From Solen grandis (lineage: Eukaryota > Mollusca > Bivalvia > Adapedonta > Solenidae): a stretch of DNA of 64,000 nucleotides. The translations under genes and the position numbers were made by a program. Location of the stretch: contig CM037783.1 of assembly GCA_021229015.1 (NCBI GenBank), forward strand, positions 11,231,324-11,295,323, given 5' to 3'. Below, in pieces: positions 26,401-38,000 of this stretch. The notes under the pieces are model-generated. The model had not been told where the DNA came from, did no database searches, and saw only the letters and a program-made list of their open reading frames with translations. Position 1 is the first letter of the stretch. Each line of letters starts with the position of its first letter.

Positions 26401-29400
26401 TGTAGCTACGGGCGTTTAAACCTTGAGCATACGGCAAAAATCGGGGATAAACATGTTCATATCGTTTTGTTTTTCCTTATAACTTAATGAATATTAGGTC
26501 AATTTTAAAATTTAAACACCAAAAGAACGGCCAGGAATTGATCTACAAATTATATTCATACTCTTATTAACAAAAATCAATAATTATCGAGATATAAGTA
26601 GTTAAGTGCGCTTAGGGTTGCATCATTTTTGTTTTTCTGCAATAACTCAACTGATTCAACCCGGATCTTCAAAAACTATATATCGTCTGAAAGGCATTTC
26701 AAAGCACTACAAATTATACGCATAGTGTCTCGATAAAATATTTTTCGTTTTTGAGATATTTAAGGCCGAAGAAAAAACCGATAATTGACATGTGACTTTG
26801 ACCTTAGCTATTTTCCGGAAGCGGAAGTGACTGATGACAATAAGAGGCTATGTTGCACCTTCAGTGAAAATTTTATGCAAATCGGTCAAAAACTTTGTCT
26901 TCCAGTGCTAAAAAACCGTATATTTTGGATAAAAAAAATGATAACGCGTCATGACGTCATTTTACGTCATACGACGTCAATCTTCTCAGAACTGAAAGAA
27001 ATCAATAGGACACATATTCTGTCCAAATTTCATGTTTCTAGCTTATCTGAGTGCTTCGTAATACATCAATACATTTTCTGGTCCAAAGTTCGAAACTTGG
27101 TTCAGCCATAGATCCTTGATCTTTTCAAATATTGCAAAACGTATATAATCCTGCACAACAAGAACATAATATATACATTCTGTGAAAAAATCAAGTAAAT
27201 CGGTCCAATCATGACGGCTGTAGAGCGCGTACAAGCTTTTGTAGCTTTTTTCAACACTGACGTCATGTGACGTCACATGAAGAAAAAAAATATGATGATC
27301 AAAAGCGCCAAAGTCACTGTGCATACTATTAAAATTTCATGCTGCTAGCTCATCGGCAACCTGTTTTAATTTGAACCTCAAAAGGAAGAAAAAAGTAGAA
27401 TAATAATAATAAAAAACATAACAAACCCAATAGGTCTTTCTGCTTGAGGCAGAAAGCCCTAATTATGGCCCCTTTTTACTTAGAAATTTTGGTTAAAGTT
27501 TTGCATGCAATAGAAAATTTGGTTAAAGTTTTGCGTGCAAGCTACTATCTAGTTTGTATCTCAATAACCATTCATTGTATTGACTTGAAAGTTTATGAAT
27601 ATGTTTAGGGGCATCATACAACCAAGGTAGATAACTCTTGATGGAATATACTACAAATTATGGCCCATTTTTAACTTAGAAATTTTGGTTAAAGTTTTGC
27701 ATGCAAGGTACTTTCATGCTAATATCTCGGTATCCAGTCATGCGATTAATTTGAAACATCTTTAATATGTTTAGGAGTATCATTCTATCAAGGTAGATAA
27801 CTTTTGATGGTATATATTACAAGTAATGGCCCCTTTTTTTACCTTAGAAATTTGGGTTAAAATTTTGTATGCAAGGTACTTTCATGCTTATGTCTCGGAA
27901 TCCAGGCATGGGATTGATTTGAAACATCTTCAATCTGTTTAGGGGTATCATACTATAAAGGAAGATAACACTTGATGGAATATATTAAAAATTATGACCC
28001 CCTAATAATAATGGCCTTTTAACTTAGAATTTTGGTTTAATTTTTGCATTCAAGCTACTATCCAGCTTATATCTCAGAAATTGCTTTTGGAATTGACTAG
28101 AAAGTTAAGGAATGTCTTCAAGGGTATCAGAAAACTAAGGAGAATAACTTTTGGACTGATGCAAATTATGGCCCTTTTCTAACTTGGATTTTTGGTTAAA
28201 GTTTTGCATGCAGAGTGTTATTGTGTTTATGTCTCAGTAACTAGGTATGGGATTGATTTTAGACATCATAAAAATATTAAGGGGTATCAGACTATCAAGG
28301 TATATCATTTTTGACTATTATTATGTACAGGGTATGTGAAGGGCAAGAATTGAAATAGATTTCATTTGATTTACCAACAAGCATTTTGAATAGTTGAGCG
28401 TGCTGTCCTCTGACAGCTCTTGTTAAGAAACATTATCAATAACTAAAGAATGGAGCTTTTGCTGGCAAATTTTAAGCCCTTCCATTGACCATTGTAAAAA
28501 GGTTATTTTGCCCATGTATTCTTATGTGTTAACTATTATGACTTTTGATCACATATTTCAGTGTAGCTTTTGGATAATCTGATGAAAAGTCCATTGTTTG
28601 TGAAAGAGAAATACTATTTTACATATATCTTTTTAAATTCCTTCCAATAATTTTGCATTTGAAAAGTATAATCATGTTATACCTAAAATGTACAGAATTC
28701 CATATGCATTGTATATTCAGGGGTGCCAAGATTGTGGACCCTACCGGTAAGGGGCCTGAGTTTTTTGGGCTATCTCACCCATTGGTCCAGAACCTGATTC
28801 AGAGCTGCCCTGGGGCCAAGAAGTGCAATGGTTACAAGTGGGTCAAGTTTGAGGTGAACAAGGGCCTGACGATCGAGAGTATGGCAGCCATGTCGGAGGA
28901 TCCCAGCATCAGTCATCATGCTCTCAAGATCAAGTTGTTTGGTGAGTACCAATGCTGGGACAAACCACAAGAGCTTTGCGCAGTAAAATACTGTTTGCAG
29001 TTTTATTTTGTATTGTGTATGGTTATTCCTTTTTATTCATTCTTTATATGTTAATTCTTGTTTTATGTGGATGGGTAATCAGAAGAAATCATTAAGTTTG
29101 TTACAAATTATATATCTGAAAGTGTGAAATAATTTTCTGTCTTTCCTTCTTCTGTTGCCACAAAAGACAATTCATATTGTGTGTGAGTTACTTGTTTGTC
29201 ATTATTACTGCTGTAATTAACAAATTTGAATGTTCCAATTTTTAACCCTTTACCTTGAATACATGTGTTTTGATGCTTTGGGAAACAGAGTCTGACAAGT
29301 GTCTCCTCTGTTTTCTCATTCAAAATAAGTCATAAATTTGTCCATGAATATTGGAGATATAAGGAGTTATTGTAAGTATTATATCAGTCTGTCAGTCTCT

Positions 29401-29687
29401 TTCCTAGACATCAGGCCTGTATATATTTCATTCAGTGAGGATAAAACAAAAACAACCTCAAAATATTTAAATTTGAAAACAGTTCAATTTGAAAACAGTT
29501 CTGAGAATATACCTTGATATTCTTTCTTAATATGATACTATATGTGAATATAAACTTTTGCCTCATTGATAAAAGCAGACTTGACCACTGATTTCTGTAT
29601 AATGTAGGTACCATGGACCAGTCGCCATCCAACCTGCGCTCCCTGCTTACTGGACCAACACTGGATGCTGCCAAACTAAACACATGA
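17419..29687 (+). CDS. TBRG1: Transforming growth factor beta regulator 1 (FYRN/FYRC nuclear protein), ten coding exons
   Basis: Coding exons: 17419-17610, 18206-18276, 18792-18927, 20090-20160, 20548-20738, 21415-21554, 21969-22115, 22493-22587, 28721-28941, 29608-29687. All junctions are GT-AG and the summed CDS is 1344 bases (447 residues plus TGA); human TBRG1 is about 411. A splice acceptor at 17411-17412, six bases before the ATG, shows at least one untranslated 5' exon upstream, which I could not place. Residues ~118-170 (YHKWKYLKKYIKNTVF, then NAAVCDEVVRQEEK and KAREERRFLLRKLL) match the family's conserved helical block. Next comes a Lys-rich linker, FYRN at ~258-320 (GDLTLHSVGE, FPVGYCSTRMYAS) and FYRC at ~361-440 (FFGLSHPLVQNLIQ, GYKWVKFEV). 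In mammals TBRG1/NIAM is a nuclear protein that binds ARF and MDM2 and supports p53. Intron 8 is 6.1 kb and full of mobile elements, but splice sites and frame remain intact. Confidence 0.93.
20937..21059. mobile_element. Foldback MITE in TBRG1 intron 5
   Basis: The ~48-base arms CTAATCCAGGGGCACAAAC.. and ..GTTTGTACCCCCAGATTAG are inverted copies around a short loop (GTGCACTGCCGTTCACAGTA region). The shared arm core is ACAAACAAACTTTTAC. It would fold into a long hairpin in the pre-mRNA. Confidence 0.75.
22897..23340 (+). pseudogene. Penelope-like element reverse transcriptase remnant
   Basis: In TBRG1 intron 8. The readable part has MDKLEQTFIATKSDLPLVWW, then FIDDMLVIQPHSLEKLSFF with the Asp-Asp catalytic pair, then DDTIKY. 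A shifted frame gives LYTKSTDARMNIYPIKRGN, as in PLE polymerases where the palm is followed by a YTKPTD motif. At least one frameshift and several stops are present, and the GIY-YIG end is missing. A dead fragment. Confidence 0.75.
24370..25465 (+). repeat. ~145-bp minisatellite array, about 8 units
   Basis: GAGATATCATGTAGACAAAC recurs near 24430, 24521, 24666, 24811, 24955, 25101, 25245 and 25388. The period is 143-146 bases, with one unit shortened to 91. Each unit also contains GACCCCACATGACCCAATTT and GTGGCCTCTAGAGTGTTCAC. Because the period is not a multiple of three in every unit, the repeated peptides it encodes are not meaningful genes. Confidence 0.92.
25466..25556 (+). mobile_element. 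Terminal module: GACGACGGAC run plus hairpin and CTAA
   Basis: Follows the array directly. A GACGACAGACGACTGACGAC-type run is followed by the hairpin AGCTCACCCGAGCAC/GTGCTCAGGTGAGCT (25522-25553) and CTAAAA. It is nearly identical to the end at 917-955 although the upstream minisatellite differs. Nested inside the 23980-27462 insertion. Confidence 0.65.
25557..26780 (+). repeat. Three to four decayed ~390-bp tandem units
   Basis: GAAAGGCCT..TTTC followed by CATTTCACGTGTTTCAT, GATATAGAAAGTTATTTTT and ATGTTCATGTCTATTATTGC begins near 25560 and 25950. Weaker versions start near 26338 and 26690. The units are part of the 23980-27462 insertion. Confidence 0.75.
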
Positions 29688-30040
29688 GAAAGGAAATCAG
29701 CATGGTCAACCCACTTCATCTGTACTCTACTACACTGTGCTGGTCACTGAACTCTACTGTACTTTACAGCAGAATGTGTTTGACTGCACTGTTCAGTTAT
29801 ACAGAATAACTGTTAAAGAAGCAGTTTCATCAGTATATTACAGGATACAGTATACTGAGGGTAGTGATAGGACCACTTAAAACATCTGCATGTATTTTGA
29901 TGCCTCATTACATATTAATTAGTAGTCTTTAATTAATTCCATCCATTTTAAGTAGCCTGGGGTTATACGGTACCGCAGTACTTAACATTGAACAAAAAAT
30001 ACTTTAGTATTAACATCATACCTGAATAAAATTATCTTTT
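29688..30040 (+). other. Probable 3' UTR of TBRG1 with AATAAA at 30025-30030
   Basis: The stretch after the TGA has no open frame. It contains a first AATAAA 338 bases downstream; another lies at about 30998. Which one is used cannot be told from sequence. Confidence 0.4.
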
Positions 30041-31338
30041 TTTATGACAAATGATCCCCTTCCAATGAAATTTGTCCAAAATGTGTCATGACAGATCAAA
30101 TTTGACCTTATTCTCCTAAGGGAGATACAAAGGTACCATGGTAATCTCTTAATTAAAAAAAAAATATGGTTGGGTTGATGTTCCAAATTTTGCAAAATAT
30201 ATGACAAATTGTGAAACTGTCTATTATACACTTGTATAAGTCTTAAAAAGTAATTCCAGTGGATATTAAAATGTTGTTCAAGTTTTACTGAGCATACCGT
30301 ATATACAATAAGGTACTGCTACTAAAATATGACGATTTTGGTAAAGACTCATTAATTTAACAAGAATGTTCTTATTTTTCACCGAATTAAGTTAATCCTG
30401 CGAATGCCATGCAATTTAGAGTGACAGTTGTAAAAATACTATCACTGTCAAGTGTTTATACTTAAATTTGAAAAGTTAGATTTTAAAACAAATGCAAACT
30501 GGTTCATAAATGTATTATAACACAAGCTGGAGCAGTTTCTTAAAGAGAACAGATATAAAATTTTCAGGGAATTAAACATAGTAAAAAAAACTTCTTTACA
30601 CATCAATTTACTAAACATTTTCTGAATATCCCAATTTTGACATCACTCAATAATTGAAGGAATATGATCTTATACAGATGTACATGAAAGAACAATTAAG
30701 TGTGCTTCTATTTAAGTTAGAAATTAAGAATGAATACAATGAAATTAAAGAAATGTTGTAGTATCTAAACAAGCATATAAATTGTAAGTAAATGAATTGT
30801 ATGTTATTCTGACAGCCATTTTGTTCCATGATGTATAATAGATTGCTATTAATTGAGATTGTAATTTTGCATGCATATTCTGTAAACATTTACAGCTATT
30901 TTCAAGATTTCTGCAAAAAAATTTAATTCAAAGGTGTAGATGTCATTTGGATGCATTTTGTAAGTCCTTGTATTTATGAATAGATTTTTTTTTCAGTAGA
31001 ATAAATATGCAGTTGTAAAAATGATGTGTAGTTAATACTGTTTAATATTTTGTTAATATCCTTTGAAAATATGCTCATATTTTAATGGCTGGGTCCAAGT
31101 TGCCCAGTGATCAGAGCAGCCATTGGTATGTTGTGGGGTTGTACCCAGGTCTCAACATATTAGTCATTAACAAGAGCATGCTGAGGTGAAGCTTATATTC
31201 ATATGAGGGTATCATAGTACAAAGTACATGTCCTGTTTTTAATGTGACTAAGCAGTTTTGTTGTTGTATGAGAATCTTCAATAAATGAGAGAAAAAATAC
31301 ATAGTTTTGAGCTCAATAAAAACATTCTTTTATTAGAA

Positions 31339-31868
31339 CAGTAAAATCTCATTTAAAGACCACTGCAATATACAGACCACCTCACTATAAGACCACTATT
31401 TTCAGGTCCCTTTTCAGCTCACCTGAGCACATGTACTCAGGATGAGCTATCAGGATTGATTAATGTCTGTCGTCCGTCCATCCATTATCCACAATTAATT
31501 TGTTTGCACTCTAGCATCTTCATTTCTTAACAGTCATCTACAAACTTTATGACAATGTTTATTACCATGATATCTAGGCCAAGTTTGATTACAGCTGATA
31601 TTGGCAAAGTTTAACTTCAAATTTTGACCACAGGTACTGTTTGGTTTGTGGAATTGAAATGATCTCATGGATTATGTATTCCATACAACTATGTTTTAAT
31701 TTAGTGATAGGCATTAAAGGCAAATTTTCTCAGGTGAGCAACTTCAGTGCCATCTGGGCCCTCATGTTCCCTATTACCTGCTATTTGAAACTCAATAATC
31801 AGACCACCTCATTAATAAGACCATTTGTTTGGAGTCCCAAGGGTGGTCTTACTGTTGAGGTTTTACTG
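31339..31868. mobile_element. CAGTAAAA-ended TIR element carrying a nested insertion
   Basis: Starts CAGTAAAATCTCATTTAAAG and ends GAGGTTTTACTG. Both halves carry the inverted word pair GACCACCTCA(C/T) and TAAGACCA. CAGT-starting ends are common in Tc1/mariner/pogo-type elements. A hairpin-module element (31412-~31790, minus) sits inside it. Confidence 0.6.
31412..31790 (-). mobile_element. Short hairpin-module element, reverse orientation
   Basis: The 31416-31448 hairpin (AGCTCACCTGAGCAC/TACTCAGGATGAGCT) with an adjacent GTCTGTCGTCCGTCC run and the ACTCTAGCATCTTCAT word is the reverse complement of the 863-955 end plus one minisatellite unit. GCTCACCTGAG recurs near 31738 in inverse orientation, close to a GAGGGCCCAGATGGC word, a probable 5' end. 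Confidence 0.6.
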
Positions 31869-32055
31869 TTATAGAAAATACACTGATTCACTGATTTTAC
31901 TTGCCTTGTGTTTTAAACACATACTGCAAATATAAATGCAGTCATCTAAAAGTAATTGTGCAGAAACAGTTATTTCACATAAAATTTGCCTATAAAGGGT
32001 GCATAACTCTTTAACAAATCAGTGTATTGTAAACAAAATCAAACTTGACCTGCAT

Positions 32056-33390
32056 TTTTAGCTTGACTATTTGAAGAATATGAGAGCTATTGCAGTCACC
32101 CTTGTGTTGGCATTGCTTTTGGTTAAAGTTTTGCATACAAGTTACTATCAATCTTATATCTCAACCTTATATCTCAATAACCAATTCATGGTATTGACTT
32201 GAAAGTTCATTAATATATTCAGGGGCATCAGGCTACCAAGGTAGATAACTCTTTGGCTGAATTTAATACAAATTATGGCCTCTTTTTAACCTAGAAATTT
32301 TGGTTTAAGTTTTGGTTAATAGAAAATTTGGTTAAAGTATTGCCTGCAAGCTACTATTCAGCTTATATCTCAATAACCATTCATGGTATTTACTTGGAAT
32401 TTTATAAATATGTTTATGGGCATGAGACAACCAAGATAGATAACTCTTGACTAAATTGAATACAAATTACAGCCCCTTTTTAACTTAGAAAATTGATTTT
32501 AAGTTTTGTATGCAAGGTACTTTAATGTTTATATCTCAGTATCCAGGTATGGGATTGATTTGAAACATCATCAATATGTTTAGGGGTTTCATACCATCAA
32601 GATAGATAACTCTTAATGGAATGTATTACAAATTATGGCCCTTTTATAACTTAGAAATTTTGGTTTAAGTTTTGCATGCAAGGAATTTCATGCTTATATT
32701 TCAGTAACCAGACATGGGATTGATTTAAAACATCTTTAACATGTTCAGGGGTATCATACTATCAAGGTAAATAACTCTTGATGGAATAAATTGCAAATTA
32801 TGGCCCCTTTTTAGCTTAGAAAGTTTGGTTAAAGTTCTGCATGCAAGGAATTTTATGCTTATATCTTAGTTACTAGGCATGGGATCGATTTGAAACTTCT
32901 TTAATATATTCAGAGATATCATACTATAGAGACAGATAATTTCCAACTGAATATAATGCAGACTATGGCCACTTTTTGACTTTGATTTTTTGATTAAAAT
33001 TTGGCATGCAATAGAAAATGTGTTAAGAAGTTTTGCATTCAAGCTTTTATCCAGCTTATTTCTCAGAAATTGTTTATAGTATGGACTAGAAAGTTTATGA
33101 GTCAGAAAACCAAGGAGGATAACTTTTTGACTGAATTTAATACAAATTATGGCCCTTTTCTAACTTTTTTATTTTGGTTAAAGTTTTGCATGAAGTGTTA
33201 TCATGCTTATGTGTTAGGAACTAGGCATGGATTGATTTTAGACTTCATGAACATATTCAGGGTTATCAGACTATCAAGGTATATCAGAATATCAAGGTAT
33301 ATCATTTTTGACTATAATTATATACAGGGTATGTGAAGGGCAAGAATTATGAATAGTCAAGTGTGCTGTCCTCTGACAGCTCATGTTATG
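32056..33390 (+). mobile_element. Tandem-repeat element, AGCTCGACTATTC family, complete uninterrupted copy
   Basis: Opens AGCTTGACTATTTGAAGAAT, carries about seven ~170-185-bp units marked by GGTTAAAGTTTTGCATGCAA-like words and AGGTAGATAACTCTT, and closes GAATAGTCAAGTGTGCTGTC followed by a CTCTGACAGC hairpin. It serves as the uninterrupted reference for the 23785-28424 copy. Confidence 0.75.
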
Positions 33391-35023
33391 TTATATACTT
33401 GCATACAAAATATGAATTCAGTACATGAACTCCTTCAAGTTATTGCATGGAAACAAAATGTCCATTGACAGCCAGACAGCGCCATAAATCCTGTCATTTG
33501 ATTGGCGTATAAAAATGATACTGGTATATCCTCCTTATACTTGTTGCTCAGCACAAAAGGGCATTTAAGGACTGGTTGGCTTAGTATCAGGATGATGTCA
33601 CTGGGTGTGTAATGACATGGCATTGTAATTAGGCAGTTTTGTAATTAGGCAGTTTTATATGCCTTATGACAAAAACTCCCCAAATTACTGAAATACTGTT
33701 GGTGGGACATTAAACCTTAACTGGCACAAGAAAAAATGCTCAGTATCTCTAAGGAGACTATGTCTACTTGAGACAGATATAGTGCTGCCACAATGCAGTA
33801 TCACACCATAGACATCTGGCATGATACCACACCCAGTCACATTATCCTAACACTGGGCCAGCCAGTCCTGCAACTACCCTGATATGCTTAGCGCCAAGCA
33901 AGGGAGCTATATCAGCTTCATTTTTTTTATGACTTTGGTGTGTCGTGGCCAAGGATCAAACCAACTCCTGGCCACTTGTAACATATTTTAGTATGAGTAA
34001 AAATATGTTCAAGCCACTTATTCCCATTAGCAAAATAAAATGGCAGTATGCTAAAAACAGTATGCTAAACCTCTGTAAACAAAGCATTCATATCAAGAGG
34101 AGAACTAGAAAAAGCATTCTGACTGAAGATTTATAAAGTTGAAGTTTGTGGTTCATTGTTTCACCAGTGTGTTTGTTCATTTTTCTTGCACTATATAAGG
34201 CTCCTCTATTTAACTTTATAGAACATCACTTCAGATGATATATACACCTGCATCCCACCTTGTCTTTATGTCATGCGAGAGTAAGACAGGACGTAACCAG
34301 CATGATTCTAGTAAAGCTGCCACTGGGGCTGACGCTGGGGTATAATAGACAAAAAAAATAAAACAATATTCAATTAAATACCAATTTATTTACTATTTCC
34401 CCTGATATCATATAAATAATATTGCATAGGCACAGCATAAAACATATCCCAATTTTAACTAATCATCTTCTATCAACATTACAGGTGTACTAAAACCTAT
34501 TATATATCCAACCTTGTAACAGTGACCAGAAACCATTTTTGTAAATGTAAAAGTAAAATAAAGTTGAAAATAAAATGGAATGTACATGTAGATAAATCAA
34601 GGGCTGACAGCAAAACAGTTTCATCCTCTGATATATTTATATGTATATAGAACTGTTTCTTGGTCATCCCTCGAAATATGTAATTGCTGTATATTATCAA
34701 GCTTTAAAATATAAATGTTAATACAATGTATTTATTACAATGCCAATAAACTTTGAATATTTAATCCTTTAATGAAATATTTTCCCAGTTTGTTTCAATT
34801 AAACTTTCAACCACAAATTGGTGAAAGAAAAGAATGAAAAACAATCAGCAAGCATTCCCTCGTAATCACATAAAAATCCGATATAAATTTGTCATATATT
34901 ATATACATAGGTCTATCTACCAACTAAATTGTGTATATAACACTATGTTTAATCATGTTGTAATGTTTGTTTATCATATGATTCTTAATAGACCGTATTT
35001 TGATTGATATCACATCACCATGA
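33391..35023. other. Intergenic, with probable FUOM 3' UTR at its end
   Basis: Apart from the SINE-like piece at 33790-33960 no gene was recognised. The stretch just below 35024 is the 3' side of FUOM; a minus-strand AATAAA at about 34730 is one possible polyadenylation signal. Confidence 0.4.
33790..33960 (-). repeat. SINE-like repeat, family 3, copy 1
   Basis: CATGATACCACACCCAGTC, TCCTAACACTGGGCCAGCCA and a distal ATCAAACC box-B-like word on the minus strand are shared with 37170-37400. Confidence 0.6.
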
Positions 35024-38000
35024 CTACAGAGCAACTCCCTTCTTCAGGATTATGTTTCCGTACTGGGCCAGCTCCCTGAAATAGTAAACAATTGACCAAT
35101 CACAGAAAATGCCTCCCTATGCATATTCATAGTAAAGAAATTAATCTAATTAAAAACATTCAATTATGTTGCACAAATGTTTTTCATGCACTTCAATGAA
35201 TTTCTTTATACAAACATCTTTGTACAAATCCTAGGGGCATGGTAATTGTGGATCTGGCCATCAAACACTGATGTCCTGGCATCCAGTAATGTACATTTAC
35301 TATGGATACAATTGTGGGGTTTGAACACAATAGGATTCAAATATTTTAATGACCTTCCTTAGCACCAAGTACTGGTCCAACCCAGGAATTGTCCTGAACG
35401 ATAAGCATAAGTTGAAATAACCTGTCCTCCAGACAATACAAGAAAATTAATCATTAATCACATGAATATTCATGCACTTGATGAATATTTATTAAATGAA
35501 CTTTAAAATGGATTCTTTTACTATGCAGACTAGAATCTGAGCTACAATGATATATACACAGAGTTGGATGAGGCTGTCTGATCTGCGTCTACTGTTTGCA
35601 AATGTGTCAAATTAAGTCTAAGATAAAGAGTTAATTTATAAGCTAAGCAGAATGAAAAGAAAACATCAAAAGGCAAAATGCATTATAGCCCATTCCTTAA
35701 GTAACAGAATAATAAAATAATAATAAAGATCAACCACAAATTAATTGTAAAAATCTTATACAATTAAGTCTTGTAAATTAGTCATAAGAGCTTCATGAAC
35801 TTTTTTCTGAGCAGGAAAATCAAAGTTTTTATTAGCAGCAAAATGTTCATTAGCAGCAAAAAAAAAAAATAGAAAAAAATATATATAGGGTATAACATGG
35901 TTGAAACAAGTGATTCAGCCCATAATTACAAGAGTGTTCTCTGGATTATGTGTCACCTGCTGAAACGTGACAGAAAAAGTGTGACAGACAGACAAACAGA
36001 TGGACAGACAGATGATGGAAAAGTGATCCCTATTTGTCACCTCTGCTTACAGCAGGTGACTCAAAAAAATATATGTTAAAATAACCTTTAAGTTTAAAGA
36101 AGCCAGTGTATTTCTTAATTAAAATGAACAAAAGGTGTTGTAAAATTTTCTTTAATGAAAAAATATATATTTCAAGTATAATCCATGTCCTCTGAATCTC
36201 TCTCTTTCTCTCTCTCTCTTTCTCAATTATAAGCTCTCTCTCTCTCTCTTTATATTTTGCCCTACTTACCCAGTGTGTACAACAGCAAAAGCTCTCTTGG
36301 CTCGATCATAAAACTTAAACCTGTCCATTTTCTCAATGTCAATCTGAAAACAACATGAAACCTGTTTAATATCTAATTTTTACAAATATGACCTCCAAAA
36401 TGACATTATTTCTCATATTTATTATTATTAATAATAATAATACCTACAGTTAATCCCAACAAAAATTGACTATACTGGACAGAATCCCATACAGTGCAGC
36501 TAGACAGGAACATAATCATTCTAATATAACAACCACAAACTTTCTTGGTTGAGAATATTACTGGAGCTAGCTTTAAGCCTTTACCTTTATAGACACCTTG
36601 GTAAACAGAGCAGATCCATATCTGACAGTTACTTCAAGGAACTGTCTGATCAGGGGTCTTCTCTACTCATAGAATATTTTAGCTCAGGTTCTGCATAGTA
36701 TGCATGACAAGTTAAACAAAACATTTTCATACTATTTTAAATTTTGTAAATTAATATATATCAAGTCATTAATTTATACATGGATATTCATAATGTAATG
36801 AATCAAGTCATCACAAGATTCCAAAATAGCCTCTCAATAACTAATAACTTTTAAGAAATATGGTAATATTATTTTAAGTAATTGTGAAATGTGGCTTATA
36901 GCAAAATGTTAGGTATTACACAACCTCTGGAAATGTTCAATGAATGACCCTTGACTCACCTGGGTATTTTCTGCATTGTCCACTATCACTTGGTACTCTG
37001 TCCATATTGGGGTCTGTAGACCTTTAGCCTTGTCTTCCGGTACCTTGTCCATTAAAGCTACCTGTAGACACACATACAAGAGTCAGACAGGTGTTTGATT
37101 GGCTGATTTTGCTATGTCATTGACAATATATCAATCATTTTGTCAGCATGAGAAAGACGGTTTTGCCTCATGTAATATCACACTATAAACCGGTAGCATG
37201 ATACCACAACCAGTCTCATTTTCCTAACACTGGGTCTACCAGTCCTAGAACTAATTGTATATGATGAGTGCTAAATAACCTGAACTAAATAAGTACTATT
37301 TCCTACAAATCTGGTATATTGTATAAAGGGATTGAACACATGACTTCCCAGTCATAGAAAGAATACACTAACCACTTAACCACCAGCTTTCACACTGGTG
37401 ATATTTATTTGTTCAGGTGATAGAAATGTGTACAAAAAGATGCACAGTGTAGCTCCTTTATAGCAAATATATTTATAGATCATTTGGCATCATGTTATAA
37501 TGAAGCACATAGACCATTCCATTGTGTATGGAAATTGACATACAGTCTAACCAATAGCTTCACTGGGATAGCAGGTAGCCAATGGTTGACCTGGCCACAC
37601 ATGCTTCTATTTGTGAGTTTGTGAGCATATGATTTTGCCATGAATATGAATGGCAAGGCTTAAATTGCAACTATTAAAACTGGTGTTGGTGTATTATAAT
37701 GGATATACAGTGCAGCTCCCATATGAAATGTATTCTTCGACCATGTTTTTTTTTTCTTTATATAGGAACACACTAGCATGGTTTTCACATTTGTTTGTGA
37801 ACAGTTGACCAGGAGTGGGAATTAATTTTTTTACTGCTAAAATAGACAGGACAGGTGCATCAAGTGTGGGTTACAGAATGGTAATTTAAACTTACTGGAT
37901 GGGAGACATATTTATCTAGAGGTAACAATTTGAGAATAGCCTCCAGCAGCTCTGGAATTTTGAGACCTGTATAGACAAAAATAAAAATGGTAATTATAAA

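Larger units (their letters stand above)
23980..27462 (+). mobile_element. 3.48-kb non-autonomous insertion with hairpin ends and CTAA terminus
   Basis: The insertion interrupts the 23785-28424 element between AATTTAATATGAA and TTATGGCC; sister repeats (for example near 33140) read AATTTAATACAAATTATGGCC without it. No target duplication is needed. Near the 5' edge is a hairpin (CTTCTTTTGT/ACAAAAGAAAG) and AGGGCTTTCTGC at 24009-24020. The 3' edge has GCAGAAAGCCCT at 27449-27460, part of a hairpin (GGTCTTTCTGC/GCAGAAAGCCC), followed by AA and then T. Subterminal inverted repeats, a 3' hairpin before CTAA and insertion without duplication fit a Helitron/Helentron-type element. No replicase or helicase is encoded. 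Confidence 0.75.
23785..28424 (+). mobile_element. Tandem-repeat element, AGCTCGACTATTC family, split by a later insertion
   Basis: It opens with AGCTCGACTATTCAAAG and runs to 23979, resumes at 27463 with TTATGGCCCC, and ends near 28424 with TGCTGTCCTCTGACAGCTC. The outer ends are inverted (AGCTCGACTATTC at the start; GAATAGTTGAGC near 28388). The second half holds about five ~185-bp units with GGTTAAAGTTTTGCATGCAA, TATCTCAG and AGGGGTATCA landmarks. Located in TBRG1 intron 8. Confidence 0.75.

Noticed and set aside
28653..29054. A stand-alone 133-residue protein
   Set aside because: It is TBRG1 coding exon 9 (28721-28941) with intron read-through on both sides.
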